64,000 bases of DNA, from the NCBI GenBank assembly GCA_036172665.1, contig CM069876.1, positions 9,936,001-10,000,000 on the forward strand, given 5' to 3'. Below are positions 32,439-45,468 of the stretch, one piece after another. The notes beneath the pieces are model-generated. The model was not told the origin of the DNA. It was given only the letters and a program-made list of their open reading frames with translations, and made no database searches. Source of the stretch: Prosopocoilus inquinatus (taxonomy: Eukaryota > Arthropoda > Insecta > Coleoptera > Lucanidae). The position numbers and the translations under genes were made by a program. Numbering within the stretch: position 1 is the first letter of the stretch; every line of letters begins with the position of its first letter.

Positions 32439-35018
32439 GTTAGATAATATTTGTTTTTCTAGGAATTTCTACTCACATCACATAATAAAGTTACAATATT
32501 TAAAATGCAAACAATTAATTCAAATTAAAAAAATTCTTGGAAAGAAAGTCAGTTATAATACAAATGAAGGGTTAATAAAAACGTTATAAAGCAATGGGCA
32601 GTCGTGTTAATATTGCTCTTAGACAACTCTTATAGAATAGGTTTATAGTTACTACTTTGTTGCTTAATTACTGTTATCTTTTATATATATTCTAAAAAAC
32701 TATTTCGCTGAATAACTTAAGTATATACAAATCAAAATTTATCAACAAAGTTGTTTCGATATTTTTAAAAACTTTACCCGCCACGTTTAAAATTTATTTT
32801 ATTAATAAAATAAAAAATAAAATTATTATTTTTACTTTAATTACCTTGTCATTACCTGATTTATTGATCATTGAATTTACTAAGTAATTCATTATGTACA
32901 TTTATAATTTTTTATGCAAAACAATAATAATTGTATTATTCTATATGTGGTTCAAAACAATGGCTGCTGCTTCCTATCAAGAGTGAAATATAATAATATG
33001 GCCGCTTATACAAACGATGTCGTAGAAGCCTGTAAGCAATTATAAAACCTATTAAAAGCTGCAATTCCAATAGGTTTTGTAAGCTATTTATCATGCGAAG
33101 CATTGCAACCTTTACAAGAGTAAATTACTATATTAATACTCTCACAGAGACTTACTGTTATGTAATGCATTTATAACAATGTAACAAACGATCCTCCTCC
33201 AAATCTTGCATTAATACTTTTATTTGCGTCATCCCTGGGGTAATATGTACTTGCTACATGTTTGAAATTACCTTTATTTGTTGTTATCGTAAATTTTAAA
33301 CGTAACAATATTTTTAAATGAAAAATGTTTTATTACTTGGAATTATAAGCACTCTTACAGCTTATTCTTAAAATTGAATTGTTCTGTAAGCATTTTTACT
33401 TTATTAAAAAACCTTAATAAATCAAAAAATCGTAATGCTCTAAATACGCAGTAATAATACAGTAATTTAGCTATAAGAAGCAAAATATGTGTTACTTGGG
33501 TATCATATCTATCCATACTATATTATGGTAGTGCATAAGGCTGAAAAAAGCCCCCGAATTTCAGCCCTCTGTTTATGATGCAGTACACACATTCATAATA
33601 GATATCATGTTTCAGTTAGGTGTATACCCAAGCGTATTGATTTTAGCCGCAGCTAAATAGGGCCAAGGCAGCCAAATTAATCCAATTTCATAATTGCTCT
33701 TAATTTTATGTATGCATACGATACAAATAGTTGCAATTCAAAATATGTTCTGAGCTGAAAAAACTGCCTAAATTTATCACAAGTCAAACATTGTTTCGTT
33801 TACCCAACTGCAATTTAAGGAGGTAATAAGTAAAAGGGCAAGAGGGAAGTACACGTACCATCCCAACTGAGGTACTTCAGTCGGGGAAATGACTTCCCTG
33901 CACGGCTAAGTAACTGGTAGTTTCTCTCAATAATGTTTATTGCCTGCGAGTTTGTGTTACATTTGTCCTGACAAAGTGCGGAATGTGAAATCTTCTGAAA
34001 CAATATCTCTCTGCACAGGTTAGAATGAAATCTAAACCTTCCCCTACGGGGAAATAGTATTGCGAACTGTTGCAGTCCTTTTATGTTACTTGAAAGTACC
34101 AAACATACATATACGCGGAAAATTTTATCAAACTTAGTTTTTGTTTTGTCTTGCTTGATTTTTATTTAAAAATTGAAACGGTAAAGTACAATAATAAATG
34201 AAATTTACAAAACAAATATTTTTTTTTATTTGAATATTCGATATACATTTACTGTTTAAATATTCAACTTATACAAAAAAATGAAAGACCAACTACGTAT
34301 TCATATTCAACGTCTTTCCTACAAATAAAATTCAATGTGTGTTTGTTTACCTGTTAGATAGCGACTTAAACGTTATTGGGGAAACATTACTTTTAATTAT
34401 GACTTTACATTTCATAAGCTATAGATGTCTACATTAGAAGACTTTTGGGGCACACGTTATTTAATATTGACACATTCCAACTCGCTTTCGATTTCCTAAA
34501 TTATAATACGTTTTAAAAAAGTAGTTAAACGTGTTTGTTTTGTTGGTATTGTTTCACTTAATTTAATAATGATAATGATTAACCGAAACAATACAAATTT
34601 AGAGGGTGTTTTAAATTTTTTTAACAATGTTTCATCACGAGCAGGCCGTCAATCAATTTGTATCAAATTACAGTTTATTTATTTTCACGAGCTTGTTAAT
34701 TCTTTTTACAGGCTTATTTATAACTTGCACGCATTTATTTGTCTGTTTACGTAACTAAATAAAACTCGCAAAATTAACATTTGCCTGAATTAATAAAGCT
34801 TTTAAAATGTATACGAGGATTCCGATTGTGAAGTTATTAAGTTTATTAGTGGTTTGCGATCGTATCAGTTTTATGGCTATAAAAGGTCGCCGCGTCGGTT
34901 ATTTTACGACTTTCATTATATTGAAATGTACTATATCATAACTTTTGAAAATTATTCACAAAGTATAAAATTTCTTTTAATACCTTTTGTCTCGTTAGTT
35001 TAAACAGTACCACGAATT
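32439..35018. other. Intergenic, one weak hairpin
   Basis: Mostly AT-rich. A hairpin at about 33497-33640 (CTTGGGTAT ends in inverted order, ATAATATAG/ATGATATCTATTATG inside) may be a worn MITE. The minus frame 33815-34102 is less AT-rich and could be coding, but I recognise no motif. Confidence 0.35.
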
Positions 35019-35019
35019 A

Positions 35020-35395
35020 TACAGGAGTCCCGTGACGTAATGTCAAAAATCAATTCATATTAAGTTAAAGAACTTCTCCGTTCACCTAATAAGCAATTCA
35101 AATTAATAAAAAGAAACTCTAATAAGACGTTTTGTAGTTTTCAGAATTTTTAAACTTTATCTCAAAAGGTGTTCAAAATGATTGATAAATAGAGAGAGCT
35201 AGAGAACACTAAATTTTTCAAATGCCCCCATAAACAATAATCTAAACTGGCTAAGTCTTGTAATCTTGGGGGCTAGGCCAGATTTTCTCCCCTATTAATT
35301 GCACGACCTTCAAATCGTTGGTTTAAAAATCGCCTTACACGTGCAGTAAAATGTCCCACCAAGCTGATACTGTCACATTAAGCGAAAAGTTATAG
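35020..35395 (-). mobile_element. Mariner-type relic, 3' part
   Basis: A minus-strand transposase end (35160-35393) is followed by about 130 bp of non-coding sequence and a terminus-like ACAGGAGTCCCGTGACG at 35022, a form common at mariner-like ends in insects. No partner terminus found. Confidence 0.55.
35160..35393 (-). pseudogene. Mariner-type transposase, C-terminal third
   Basis: The frame reads VRRFLNQRFEGRAINRGENL, then a TAG where the family has Trp, then PPRLQDLASLDYCLWGHLKN. The pattern matches the region between the second and third catalytic Asp of Tc1/mariner proteins. The second Asp is perhaps the D near the start of the fragment. A nonsense codon and missing N-terminus make it dead. 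Confidence 0.75.
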
Positions 35396-36131
35396 GAGTA
35401 TTTATATTTTTTGATAACAAAAGCATCCTGTTAGAGAACGAAAAAAGTTGTCCGGAAGTTATAATTATGTACAAACAAAAATGTGCTGTTACGTTTACGA
35501 CTGGTTATTAAAATACTAATTATGTACATTAAATGATTAATTAACTAAAGTCGAGTCTTTACATTACAACAATCGTAAAATAGTTTATCTGGTTGCGTCA
35601 AACTAATTGTTATTCTTTCCGAAAAATAATTATTTACGTTTTACATTTCAAAACGTAGCCGAATTAAAAAATAATTAAAGTTTTTATATTACCATCCATG
35701 TACTTCTGGCACTAGAGGTCAAAAAAAATAATTCACTAACTCACTGAGTGACTTCGATTAACTCTCCGATGTATTGAACTGAGCCGATTAACTTACTAAT
35801 CCGCAATTTCAACTACTAATTACCTGATTTAAAAATTTGCATTTTTATACTACCAGTGCAAGATGTGGCAAAATGCTTATTTTCGTATTATTCTGAAAAG
35901 CTGAGTCCAAAGACCTTGATCTGCGTGCTAAGCAGACATAGGTAAACCGAGCTAGACCACCGTACTTGCCAAATGTTCACTAAACAATTTTGTCCTAAAA
36001 ACACTCGCCTTAAATTTTGTATTATTTGAAAAGCGAATTTATATAATTTTTTATACGCGACAATACTACATGAGTAGTAAGAGATAAACATTAAAAAAAA
36101 TTCTTAATACTTAGAATAATTTAGAAACCCT
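35396..36131. other. Intergenic or insertion between two mariner fragments
   Basis: About 740 bp separates two minus-strand transposase pieces that would be near-adjacent in one protein. I found no terminal repeats here that would prove an insertion. Confidence 0.3.
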
Positions 36132-36140
36132 GCAATAGGT

Positions 36141-36482
36141 GAATCCGGGACAATTACGCCTCGCACATTTGCGCTGCCGATAAAAAAATTAAGATGGCTT
36201 TCGAAAATCAGAAGCACTTTTATCTGGACAAAATATTTTATCGTTATCCCTTCGTACTGTGTAATTTTGGTTACACCAACTTTCTTCTGGACTTTATTGA
36301 TTCGAGGATATTTAAGGTCCTAATAGTTATTGCCTCACCCTGTATATGCACGTATGGAATTGTAATTAAACAGTTCATTGGTAAAAAATTGCTGATAACC
36401 TGAGCAGTTCCCCAAAAATTTAATTCAAGAGACGCAAATGTATCGAAGGCGCAAATGTTCGCGGCGCAAATGTCCCGACACC
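36141..36482. mobile_element. Small element with ACATTTGCGCC repeats (342 bp)
   Basis: Ends start GAATCCGGGAC on the left and GGTGTCGGGAC on the right (read inward), followed on both sides by repeats of ACATTTGCGC. Flanks GCAATAGGT (36132-36140) and GCAATAAGT (36483-36491) form a 9-bp duplication with one mismatch. Its termini match the 2.3-kb element at 41.8 kb, of which this is a deleted relative. A 9-bp duplication would suit MULE. Confidence 0.65.
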
Positions 36483-36640
36483 GCAATAAGTAGATCATCC
36501 AGCATATCAGTCAGATAATTATCCAAAAAGTTCAAATATCTATCAGCAGTTTGTGTGTTTTCAAAAACGAATGGACCAAAGAGTATGTTATTAATAGTGC
36601 CGCACCAAATATTTACTGAAAATTCGTGCTGAAAATTCAT
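36483..36640 (-). pseudogene. Mariner-type transposase, middle fragment
   Basis: FSVNIWCGTINNILFGPFVF followed by a YLNFLDNYL-x-DML stretch resembles the segment between the first and second catalytic Asp in Tc1/mariner proteins (compare NLWAGIVNNTLM and YLQFLQEVLPELLEDV in the 31-kb copy). The small element at 36141 interrupts it on its C-terminal side. Confidence 0.65.
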
Positions 36641-37099
36641 CTATTTTATAAAATTTCGCTAACGATGTTGATTTTCACTCATTCATCGGCAAAATGTCAT
36701 ACATTTAGCATAATTTGAGGGTAAGAGAGCTTGAACAGGCTGTGACGGATGTGAAGAGGATGAAGACTATGTTGGTTTATACAGGGTGAGTTACGATTCG
36801 ATTTTTTTTAAATAACTTTCTCATTTTAAGAGATACAGCAAAGAATCTTTAAGAAAAGTTGCATTGGATGTTAAGTATTACAAATTGGACAACTCCAGCG
36901 ACCTTGATCTGCACTTCTCGGCATTTGTCTTGACGAACAGCTAAACTGACAAGAACAAATTAATAGTGTATGCAAGCATCTGAATAGGACTCATTCTGCC
37001 ATTTTACATATAAAAACCGTTATCAACAACGATCAGTTGCTCGCCACGTACTACGCTTTAGGGTACAGTTATTTAACTTATAATGTAATTTTATGAAGA
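36641..37099. other. Intergenic, with a TATACAGGGTGAG terminus-like motif
   Basis: No gene. TTATACAGGGTGAGTTACG at 36778 resembles the terminus of mariner-type MITEs; no partner end identified. Confidence 0.35.
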
Positions 37100-37700
37100 A
37101 ATGCAACCAACTGCTCAAGAGTTTTTCTTGCCCAAAAAAGATTGATCCGCCTGATATTTAATTTGAAGCCGAGACATTGAAGAAACGTAGTTTGCTATCG
37201 TTTCCTGCAATTTATATTTACAAATGTTTACAATTTGTTAAAGCTAATGGAGGTATTTTTTTTACAAATTCGTTTTACCATTTTCATGATTACAACACGC
37301 GATCAAAAAATTTATTCTTTGTCCCCGGATACAATTCCATCAAATTCGAAAATTCTCCGAGTTTTATGGACAGGAAGTTTTTTAATAAATTGCCGGATCC
37401 GTTGTAAACTGCTGATTCCAATGAACTTTTAAGCGCACAGTTAAGAAATTACTGTTAGACAAAGCTTATTACTCAGTCGCTGAATTTCTAGCGAACAAAT
37501 TAGCCTAACTCCACTACATTATTTCTAAGTAATTTTTTTTTAATGTTTTTGTCCTGTTTCTGTTTCTTGTCATTCTTTATTGATATATTTTAATTTATTA
37601 TTATTATTAATTGTTCTTTTTATGGCGAATTATAGTAGACGTTTAAAATCTATATTGACCTGAGAAAAAAAATGGATCTCCATAGATAATAAAATTTTCC
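37100..37700 (+). mobile_element. Jockey/CR1-like ORF2 C-terminus and 3' UTR
   Basis: Decayed pieces in order on the plus strand: AQKRLIRLIFNLKP-like (about 37120-37165), LLSFPAIYIYKCLQFV and HDYNTRSKNLFFVPGYN (37190-37340), MDRKFFNKLPD (37365), then in another frame KKLLLDKAYYSVAEFLANK (37440-37500). This is the conserved end of Jockey-group ORF2. A 3' UTR follows to about 37700, ending in GATAATAAAATTTT. Confidence 0.75.
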
Positions 37701-38915
37701 AGAAAAATGCGAGAAATCATTTTGTCATGTCAGAATGATTCACCGTTCTATATTTAAAATACCTTTTTTATTTTAAAAGATTGAGCAAAAAAAAAATGTT
37801 TCATGAAAGTTGGTTTGAAATATTAAAGGTACAATCTTATTATTTCTAAGACCTCGATTTTCAATTGTTTCCAGGAGACGACTTTCTTCAGTTGTTTAAA
37901 CAGAATGTTGTATTGCTAAGGATGGGATACAGAAATATTCGTATCTCAAAAGATAGTAAATAGTAGCAAGTGAATTTTATATAATATATTTTAGGGTACG
38001 GTCCTGTTTATTATTTGATACACAAATGAAAGTGGCGACTCGTAAAAACTCAGTATTAGGGCTATGGTAAAGCGTCAAAATTCCTGTAGAAAATGACTTC
38101 AGGATTGTTTAATGATCTTATTTCAGGAGAAGATGAATCAAATATTTAATAACAAATTGGTGAAAAATTATAGATCTCCGAACACTTTTACAAGATTTCA
38201 ATTTTGGCTGCTTTTTATAAATTCTGTTCCACTGTGTGGGGGCTCGAATGACTGTCTGGTTTTTGATCCCTTTTGGGTTTAAATTAAAAACTTTACGAGA
38301 ACATTTCAGATAAAAATACTATTTTTTTTTAATATAGAAATATATTAACAAAAACGTACAGGGTGTTGCATTGATGAATGCAACATAGGAAAGCGATTTA
38401 CATGTGCAGTTTGAGAATTTTTCATTTGTTTAGATTCAATATGTTTAAAAAAAATTACGATATTCAATTTATAGCAAACTGTTAGCACGGCCTTCATTAG
38501 TGAATGTTAAAATGAAATTTCGTTTCGACTTACCAACGCTGGCTGAAATCTTTCTTGAAACACAGAAGTTAGATTAAAATTCATAAACGTTTGGTTACGA
38601 TTTAATTGGTTATCAAAACTAAATAAGAGACACAGCGAACAATTGTTTCTTCATCCGCGAAATTATTTACAAACTGTGGAAAATATACTGGGAAAACGAG
38701 GAAAAAAATAGGAACGTGTAAATAAGTCAGGAAAACTACACTGGAAGAAGTCCTTTTTGGTCTGCTCCCGCCTTCATTAAAGAAAGGCGCAAGCGGGGGC
38801 ATCATCCGGTGAATTTTCATACGTCTGGAAAATCCCTAAGCGATTGCACAATTGTGTGCAACGTTGCACTTCTGCAGCAAGACTTCACTGTTTCTAACAC
38901 TGCGCGCGCGACCAG
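37701..38915. other. Intergenic, nothing recognised
   Basis: AT-rich. An ACAGGGTGTTGCATTG motif at 38359 is another member of the ACAGGGTG terminus set. Confidence 0.4.
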
Positions 38916-39237
38916 GCACCGTATTCTCGAATCGAGCGACAAGAGTCGTATGCGAAAATGACGTCAAAATGATGCAATTCTCGAACGATTTGTGTAGTTT
39001 TGTATAAGAGTCTACGTCATTTTGACGTCATTTTCGCATGCGACTCTTTCCGCTCGACTTGAGAATAGGGCCCCAGGGAACGTATTCTCGAATTGAGCGA
39101 CAAGAGTCGCATGCGAAAATGACGTCAAAATGATGCAATTCTCGAACGATTTGTGTAGTTTTGTGTAAGAGTCTACATCATTTTGACGTCATATTCGCAT
39201 GCAACTCTTGTCGCTCGATTTGAGAATAGGGCCCCAG
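38916..39237. repeat. Palindromic MITE, two head-to-tail copies of 161 bp
   Basis: Copy 1 (38916-39076) and copy 2 (39077-39237) are nearly identical. Each is a hairpin: GTATTCTCGAATCGAGCGAC on the left against TATTCTCAAGTCGAGCGG on the right, continuing through AGAGTCG, GCGAAAATGACGTCA and AATGA. Each unit ends GGGCCCCAG. The period is exactly 161 bp. Confidence 0.85.
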
Positions 39238-40734
39238 ATCTTCCAGAAATTTGACGACGCAATTTTATTCTGACCTGTACTTGTGTGTACGAGTTATAAT
39301 ATTATGTAATTGCCACTTAGATTTTATAAATCATTGCATTGTAAATATATAACAGAGACATTATTTTGAAAGTCAACATTGTATGACGACAGAAAGAGTT
39401 CGAAAAATATAAAGAATTTTCGGTTGAAATGAAGCCCTTTCTACTGTTGACGTGACGAAAAACATAAAGAAAGTTTCATTTTTCATTTTAGTGTTTGTAT
39501 AGTTTATGAAATGCAGCCTGTACTTTGAAAATATTTTCTCAATATTTCCTAGTGGTGTTCAAATAAACATAAAAGGATTTATTTTGTACCACGGAAGTTT
39601 GACACCATACAGGGTGAATCAGAATAAGTGTCGGACTCGTTAAAAGCGTATTCACTAAGGTCATGCAAGTAAACAGCAAGAAATAAATCTATTAGAAGAA
39701 TTTCAAAAATCAACCTCTTTTGAATCATCTCCCAGCATATTTGTCAATGTTTCAAAGGCGTTACTAAGTCCAGTATCGAAAAAATAGGCACTTAAAAAAC
39801 ACAGTTGATGGCCCACCCGTTATTTATTACTATTTTCTGTGAAACATTTATAACTAACAAAATATACAGTGAAGCATAATAAAATGTGTTTTAAAAAATT
39901 GCGTGGAATTACAAGTGAAATTATCGCCACATATTTCAGAAAACGTCGGCTCCCTTTTAAATAAAGTCGACGGTGCTCCGAGCTATTTTATGATGTAATG
40001 CAAGTGGAGGGTAATTTAGTCATTTTGAATAATATATGAGTGCACGACATTTATTTGCTCCGGACAGAATTGCCTTGCGAATGTTATTTGTAAAAGTAAA
40101 ACATTAATTCACCACTATAACATGCGGTGTTAATTTCATTAGGTTTTATAACGTATGATATATGTACACTAAATGACTGCTATTAAATTAGAGATAATTG
40201 AAGATTAAATATCGATAGCGAAAAATATTTTTAACCCCAAAAATTTAATAATAATTTTAAAATTTTTTACATGCACCGTATGTGCCAAAGACAAAATATG
40301 TAAGAAGTGAGACTTTTAATAATAAATCTCCGGGGAATTTATTTTGCGGTGGGCATGTCGGGTAAGTTTTCCTTGTATATCGAAATACGTAGGGCTGGCC
40401 TTCCACCGTTAACCTTGTGAAGGGATTGTGAAGGGATTTTTGTATTATATCATACACTGAATGTGTAATATTTCATGACCTAAAAATAATCCTGCAGCAA
40501 AGTACTAAGATTACGCTGTGTTATTGCATCCCCCTGGTTTATATTGGATAAATAAGGGTAAAGTGATTGTTAAATTAAGTTCTTAGGGTAACTTGTATAA
40601 TGAACCAAGTCTTCTTAAAAATAATTTTATTATTAAAATTATACCGGGTGTTTAGGGTGTTTATGCCATATTTACTAATATGGGAATTTTTTAGTTTTGA
40701 TGTATTGAAAATAAACTACACAGGGTCTTCACGG
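39238..40734. other. Intergenic, nothing recognised
   Basis: AT-rich. ATACAGGGTGAATCAG at 39607 is a mariner-like terminus motif without a partner. Confidence 0.4.
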
Positions 40735-40736
40735 AA

Positions 40737-40900
40737 AGTTTAGTTTAGTTTAGTTTATTTATTTTCTATCAGATTTTTACAGATATCAGATTCGTCGTCA
40801 CCATAATATAATAACTTCTTCATTTATTTGTTTTAACATCTCTAGGGGGCAGTTTCTGCAACTTACTAACAGGCTATTAAAATTTGAGGAAAAAATAAAA
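40737..40900 (-). mobile_element. Non-LTR retrotransposon 3' end with AAACT tail
   Basis: On the minus strand AATAAATAAACT runs into three to four AAACT repeats (40760-40737), a simple-repeat tail. Upstream coding is too worn to read with confidence. Confidence 0.4.
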
Positions 40901-41381
40901 ATTTATTACTTTTATTGTAAGCATTTCATAAAATATGTTACAATAAAGAAATTATTATATCAGCCTCTTCATTGACATTCGTCAATCATTACAAGTCAAC
41001 ATTTTAATTTTGTTGTAAATGATAATCTTGAAACTGAAAACAAAAACAAACGAAAGTTAACGAAACTATTCACACAGTACACCATGAACCGTTTGTTCGC
41101 ATTTCTATTGCAGCGAAACATGAATTCGCCGCAAGATTTCAGACGATGGATCATGTCTATTTTCTTCTTCTAAAATTTGTTGTGCAACTATTTTTTATAT
41201 CACCATTTAACTGATAAGACTGACGATCAAAGACTATATCAGAAAATTAGTTTTTCATAAAAAATGAAATTAAAGATGACATCAAGGTGGAAAAACAAAT
41301 GCTGATCAAGAAAAGATTTTTACAATAAAATGTGTCTTTAAAATTAAAAATTTTCCAGTTTTAGGACCCCAGAGCTTGCTG

Positions 41382-41580
41382 CAAGTCGGATTGCAGTGTG
41401 GCTCTCAAAAGCGTCCTCTGGATAGCTATTTCGGCCCTAACTGGGGTTTCATCAGCAGACGAGTAGCTCGAGAAATTACATAGCAATCGATTCGCTTGAT
41501 TTAAGGTCAAACCCGCCGCTTCGCGATGGCGCGCCTTAAACAAAATATGGAGCTTGTTATGGAGTATGATCACCAATCTG
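41382..41580 (-). repeat. Diverged copy of the hammerhead unit
   Basis: Minus-strand order matches the 312-bp unit around its ribozyme: CTCGAGCTAC, hammerhead core, then ACTGCAATCCGACTTG. Parts further away have diverged beyond recognition. Confidence 0.6.
41414..41462 (-). ncRNA. Hammerhead ribozyme, partly decayed
   Basis: CTGATGA (41455-41449), helix II reduced to CCC/GGG with two A-C mismatches next to the core, GAAA (41432-41429), palindromic ATAGCTAT, C at the cleavage position (41421). Helix I keeps four pairs (TCTG/CAGA). Probably inactive now. Confidence 0.55.
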
Positions 41581-41795
41581 AAAACACTTTATTTCGGCCG
41601 AAAATACTAATACTAATTTACTTAATACATAAGATGTGTTTTCTTTTTCATATGTCATAATAAATGTTAAAAATGTGAATTAAGTTCTTTTTTTCTAAAT
41701 ATTATGTGTAAGTAATTAGAGTTTACTTTTACATTTACCGGAATTTTTCTCCATTAGAAAATTGTAAAAAAAGGAACTGAAAAGTCCGCTGTGAT

Positions 41796-44120
41796 GAATC
41801 CGGGGCACTTGCGCCGCGCACATTTTCGCCACCGATACATTTGCGCCCTTCTAAGAAAAGGTGTTCAATAACCGGGCAGGTAAAGATTTAAAGTTGAACA
41901 TTTGCGCCTCCGTTCTGGGAAATTATTTATTTCTTGCCTAGACGAAAATTTACCTGTAAACTTTTTATTAGGTGAACACATCTATCTGAAAACTTATTTC
42001 TTGCGGATTAAAAATAATCATATGTGTGATACTTTACTGTGAGTTCACTTATAATACTTTATAATAATATAATACACTTGATGTGCTCACTTTTCTTATC
42101 CACTCATAAGTTTAGTTATAAGGATTATTTATGTTTATTTTTATTTTTATTGTTTGCTATCCTTTCTATGTATTCTTATGTTTTGCATTTCCTTAAATAT
42201 TTAATCTATAATTATATTACATTTTATATTTACTTTTAGTTATATTTGTATTTTAGGGAAATTCATAAGTACTATTATTATATTGTAGTAGTTAAAAAGC
42301 CAGCCAATTAGAAACTTTGTAAGCGTCTTTCCAGGCCGTCTTTGTTTTTTAGTCGCGAATATATTAGGAGTAGTATTTTAAACTCAATTGTTATATTATT
42401 AGAAACTGTTCTGCATGCAAATATCCTGTACTTTTGAATTTAGGGAAAAAAATGCCTTTCATTTGATCAAATAATATACAAGCCGTTCCATTAGAAAACA
42501 CAAATTGTATTTTGTTCTCCTCTTTGTGATGCGCTTTTGTTTTTCGTAAAAACTTTGAAAATCAATAAGCATAAAACCTTACAACTTTTAAATTTAAAGT
42601 TTCTTCTCTAGCTCCTAGAAATAAAGTTTCTAAAGAGAATGCAAATATATCAAAAGCCTTGCACGGTGTGTATCAATTTTGGTGTCTCATGGGCTTCTCT
42701 ATAAGTATAAGAGTAAGAAAAGTCTTGATCTATATTTTTAGAAACAAAGTCAACAGTGCAAACAGAAATTGACTATTTTCTTTGGTTTTCAAGTTTCGTC
42801 AATCGAACCTATCTCGTTTATTTTTCGAGATACTAAAAAACAGCTTTAACATTATTAGGGCACTTTTTCGAATAAAATTCAGCAGTATAGTTGGTTTTTT
42901 GTTAAACATAAAATATCACATATCACAGCCAGTGTCATCATTAAATAAACAGTTTCTTTCCGATTTCAAAAATATGTTTACACTTTCTTGAGTCTTAAAT
43001 TAATAGAATTATTAAATATTAACCAGCTCTATTGTTCACATGTTTTGACAAATCTAGCAAGCGGTTCTTTGTTTTTATTAAATATAAATGCATGCAAATT
43101 TAGTTTAATAGATGTTCAGTTTTATGGTTTACAATTTCAGTATTTTTTTATGATAAGAAATTCATTTTCGAGACAATGTCAGACAGTATCTCTTACCAAA
43201 TTGGTGGCGATATTATATTTCACAAATTTTCATAACCGAAATTTGTAAAATAACGTGAATATGAAATAATTTCCACAGCCAAAAGTGTCAAAACATTTTA
43301 ATAATAGTTGATTAACATTTAATAAAAGCAAAAAAAAGTCGACACTGTATTAAAAAAGGCAGCCTGCTAAGACTAGCATAGGAAAGAAAAGAAAAGCGGT
43401 GTATCCTATTAGTTCAAGAAATTAATCCAAAATAGTTATTTTTATATACCGTGATTCAGAAATATTTTCAGGGTGAATAAAACATCAAAAAATAAGGTCA
43501 CATTTTTATATAATTTTGAATTGTATTCAAAAAGTGTTACACAGTTACACAGATGCCCGTAAGAGATAGAAATTGATATACCTGTACATACAATTAAATT
43601 TGGATTAAGCTTGAGAGTGTAAATTTATTTGAAATTTTGATAAAAACTGCCGCAATGTCAATTCCACTTAATATTGCACTACTTAGTATCAGTGCTAAAT
43701 AATAAAACGTGAACATGGTTTTATTTTTCAAAAAAACAATTATTTCCATATTTATTAAGTTTACAGTTTGAAAGGCATTGCTATTAATTAATTAATAAAA
43801 AATTTTCAATAAATTCTAAGGAAGAATTATCCATCTTCTTATTAATAAATAGCACGTTAAATAAAATTCACTAAAACAAAACAAAAAACTACTAATTTAG
43901 AAATACAACATACTAGTTCACAAAAAGATTTATATGCACGTGCACGTGAAGTTTTTTACAAAGTGGTAGAAATAATTTTATTTAAAATTTGCAGAAATTC
44001 AAATTTACCAAAGTGGTCAAAATTTTCGAAGAATATATTTATTCTAGGGCAGCGGCGCAAATGTAAAATTGCTAATGACATGCGGCGCAAATGCATCGGT
44101 GGCGCAAATGTCCCGACACC
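41796..44120. mobile_element. 2.3-kb DNA transposon with ACATTTGCGCC repeats, class uncertain
   Basis: Ends are GAATCCGGGGCACTTGCGCC and GGTGTCGGGACATTTGCGCC (read inward), with three to four further copies of ACATTTGCGCC or a close form inside each end, probable transposase-binding repeats. GCTGTGAT stands at both sides (41788-41795 and 44121-44128), a perfect 8-bp duplication. The interior is very AT-rich. Small frames at 42039-42239, 42782-42991 and 42988-43248 match no transposase I know. The duplication size fits hAT or MULE; the iterated motif is closer to MULE habits. Confidence 0.7.
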
Positions 44121-44461
44121 GCTGTGATCAGGAAGTAATTTTTTTCACCATCATAATATTTCTCTGCGCTATAGTTGCGAAAATAAAATAATTAAAGCAC
44201 TTTACAATATTTTTTTATTTAAAATTTAATATTTTTAAGGTTGGAGTCGTTGATCGTGTGTGAATGTGTCGTGAATGCACAAAAAAAACCTTAATCCATA
44301 GTTTAAATAAATCGTTGCTCAAGGTAATATTTTTTTTATTTGAAGTAGATATGTCCCTTTACTGCCAAATTTTTATTATTTTAAGGAACAAAAAATTCGT
44401 TTAAAGTAGCAAAGGACTTATTTTAATTTACGTTTCTCGTTTTTAAATAATTTCCTATTAA

Positions 44462-44650
44462 AGGAGTTCGCCCATTAGACCAGACCGTAATAGAACCGTA
44501 TCCGGACCGACACAGTCAAAAAAACATTCTTTCCATATATTTAAATGGGGTAACGCACGGTCTGAAGCCTGTCGGAGCCGATACGGACGTTTTTTTGACT
44601 GTGTCCGGATACGGTCCTATTACAAGGTCAGGTCTAATGGGCGAACTCCT
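44462..44650. mobile_element. TTAA-flanked hairpin MITE (piggyBac-type target)
   Basis: Ends AGGAGTTCGCCCATTAGACC are identical in inverted order for 20 bp and continue for about 65 bp through GGACCGTATCCGGAC and ACAGTCAAAAAAAC. TTAA lies directly outside both ends (44458-44461 and 44651-44654), the piggyBac target. No coding sequence. Confidence 0.8.
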
Positions 44651-44654
44651 TTAA

Positions 44655-45468
44655 ATCGTACCCTTCAAATTAAAAATGCAGTTCTATGGCTGGTTATCAC
44701 AACAACATAGTTTAACAGCCCCTTAAATTTAACGCTCTTGAAGAATGGGCCCCTAAATCTGCTATTTTATAAATTATTAAAATATTTCTAATATGAATTA
44801 GTTTAGAGAAATTATTAATCATAATAGTTAATCTAATTTTGATAGTTTGAAAACAAATTGTATATTTTCCTTGTTATTAATATGAAATGTTAATCAATTG
44901 CTGGGCAATGAATGGTGTAAATTTTTGGTAAATAATGAAACGACATAAGTATCCCCACATTAGGAAACCAATTTTTCTGCTGTCGGATATTTGTTGTAGT
45001 TTTAAAACCTGAATATATGGTCAACAACGAATCACCTGATGTTTGCCACACCGAAATAATTATTGAGTTGAGGAGCAAATTTATAGTTCTTTTAAGAAGT
45101 GTCTGCAATTTAGAAATGAAATCAATAGAGAATGTTTTATAAAATCCTAAAGTATTGCCACGATTACGGAAAATTTGGAAATTTGATTAATTAATTTAAA
45201 CGCATTTTTGTTTGAAGCAATGCGAGTTATTTACTGATAGGCTAGTCACTGTTCGCGACCTGCATGGCCAACGACCAAGGCGTTGAACCAGCAAACTTGC
45301 AAATAATTGCAAACTTGTGCCATTGTGTAAGTGTTAGCGGAATCAATTAATTTGCGATTTAAAAGAAATTATGATTGGAAAAAACATGAAAGTACTGACA
45401 TCACCTTTTCGGCAACCGAGTGAAAACGTGGTCAATTAAATTTAGACTTTTAGTCATAACGTCACGTA
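44655..45468. other. Intergenic, nothing recognised
   Basis: AT-rich sequence with no supported feature. Confidence 0.4.
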
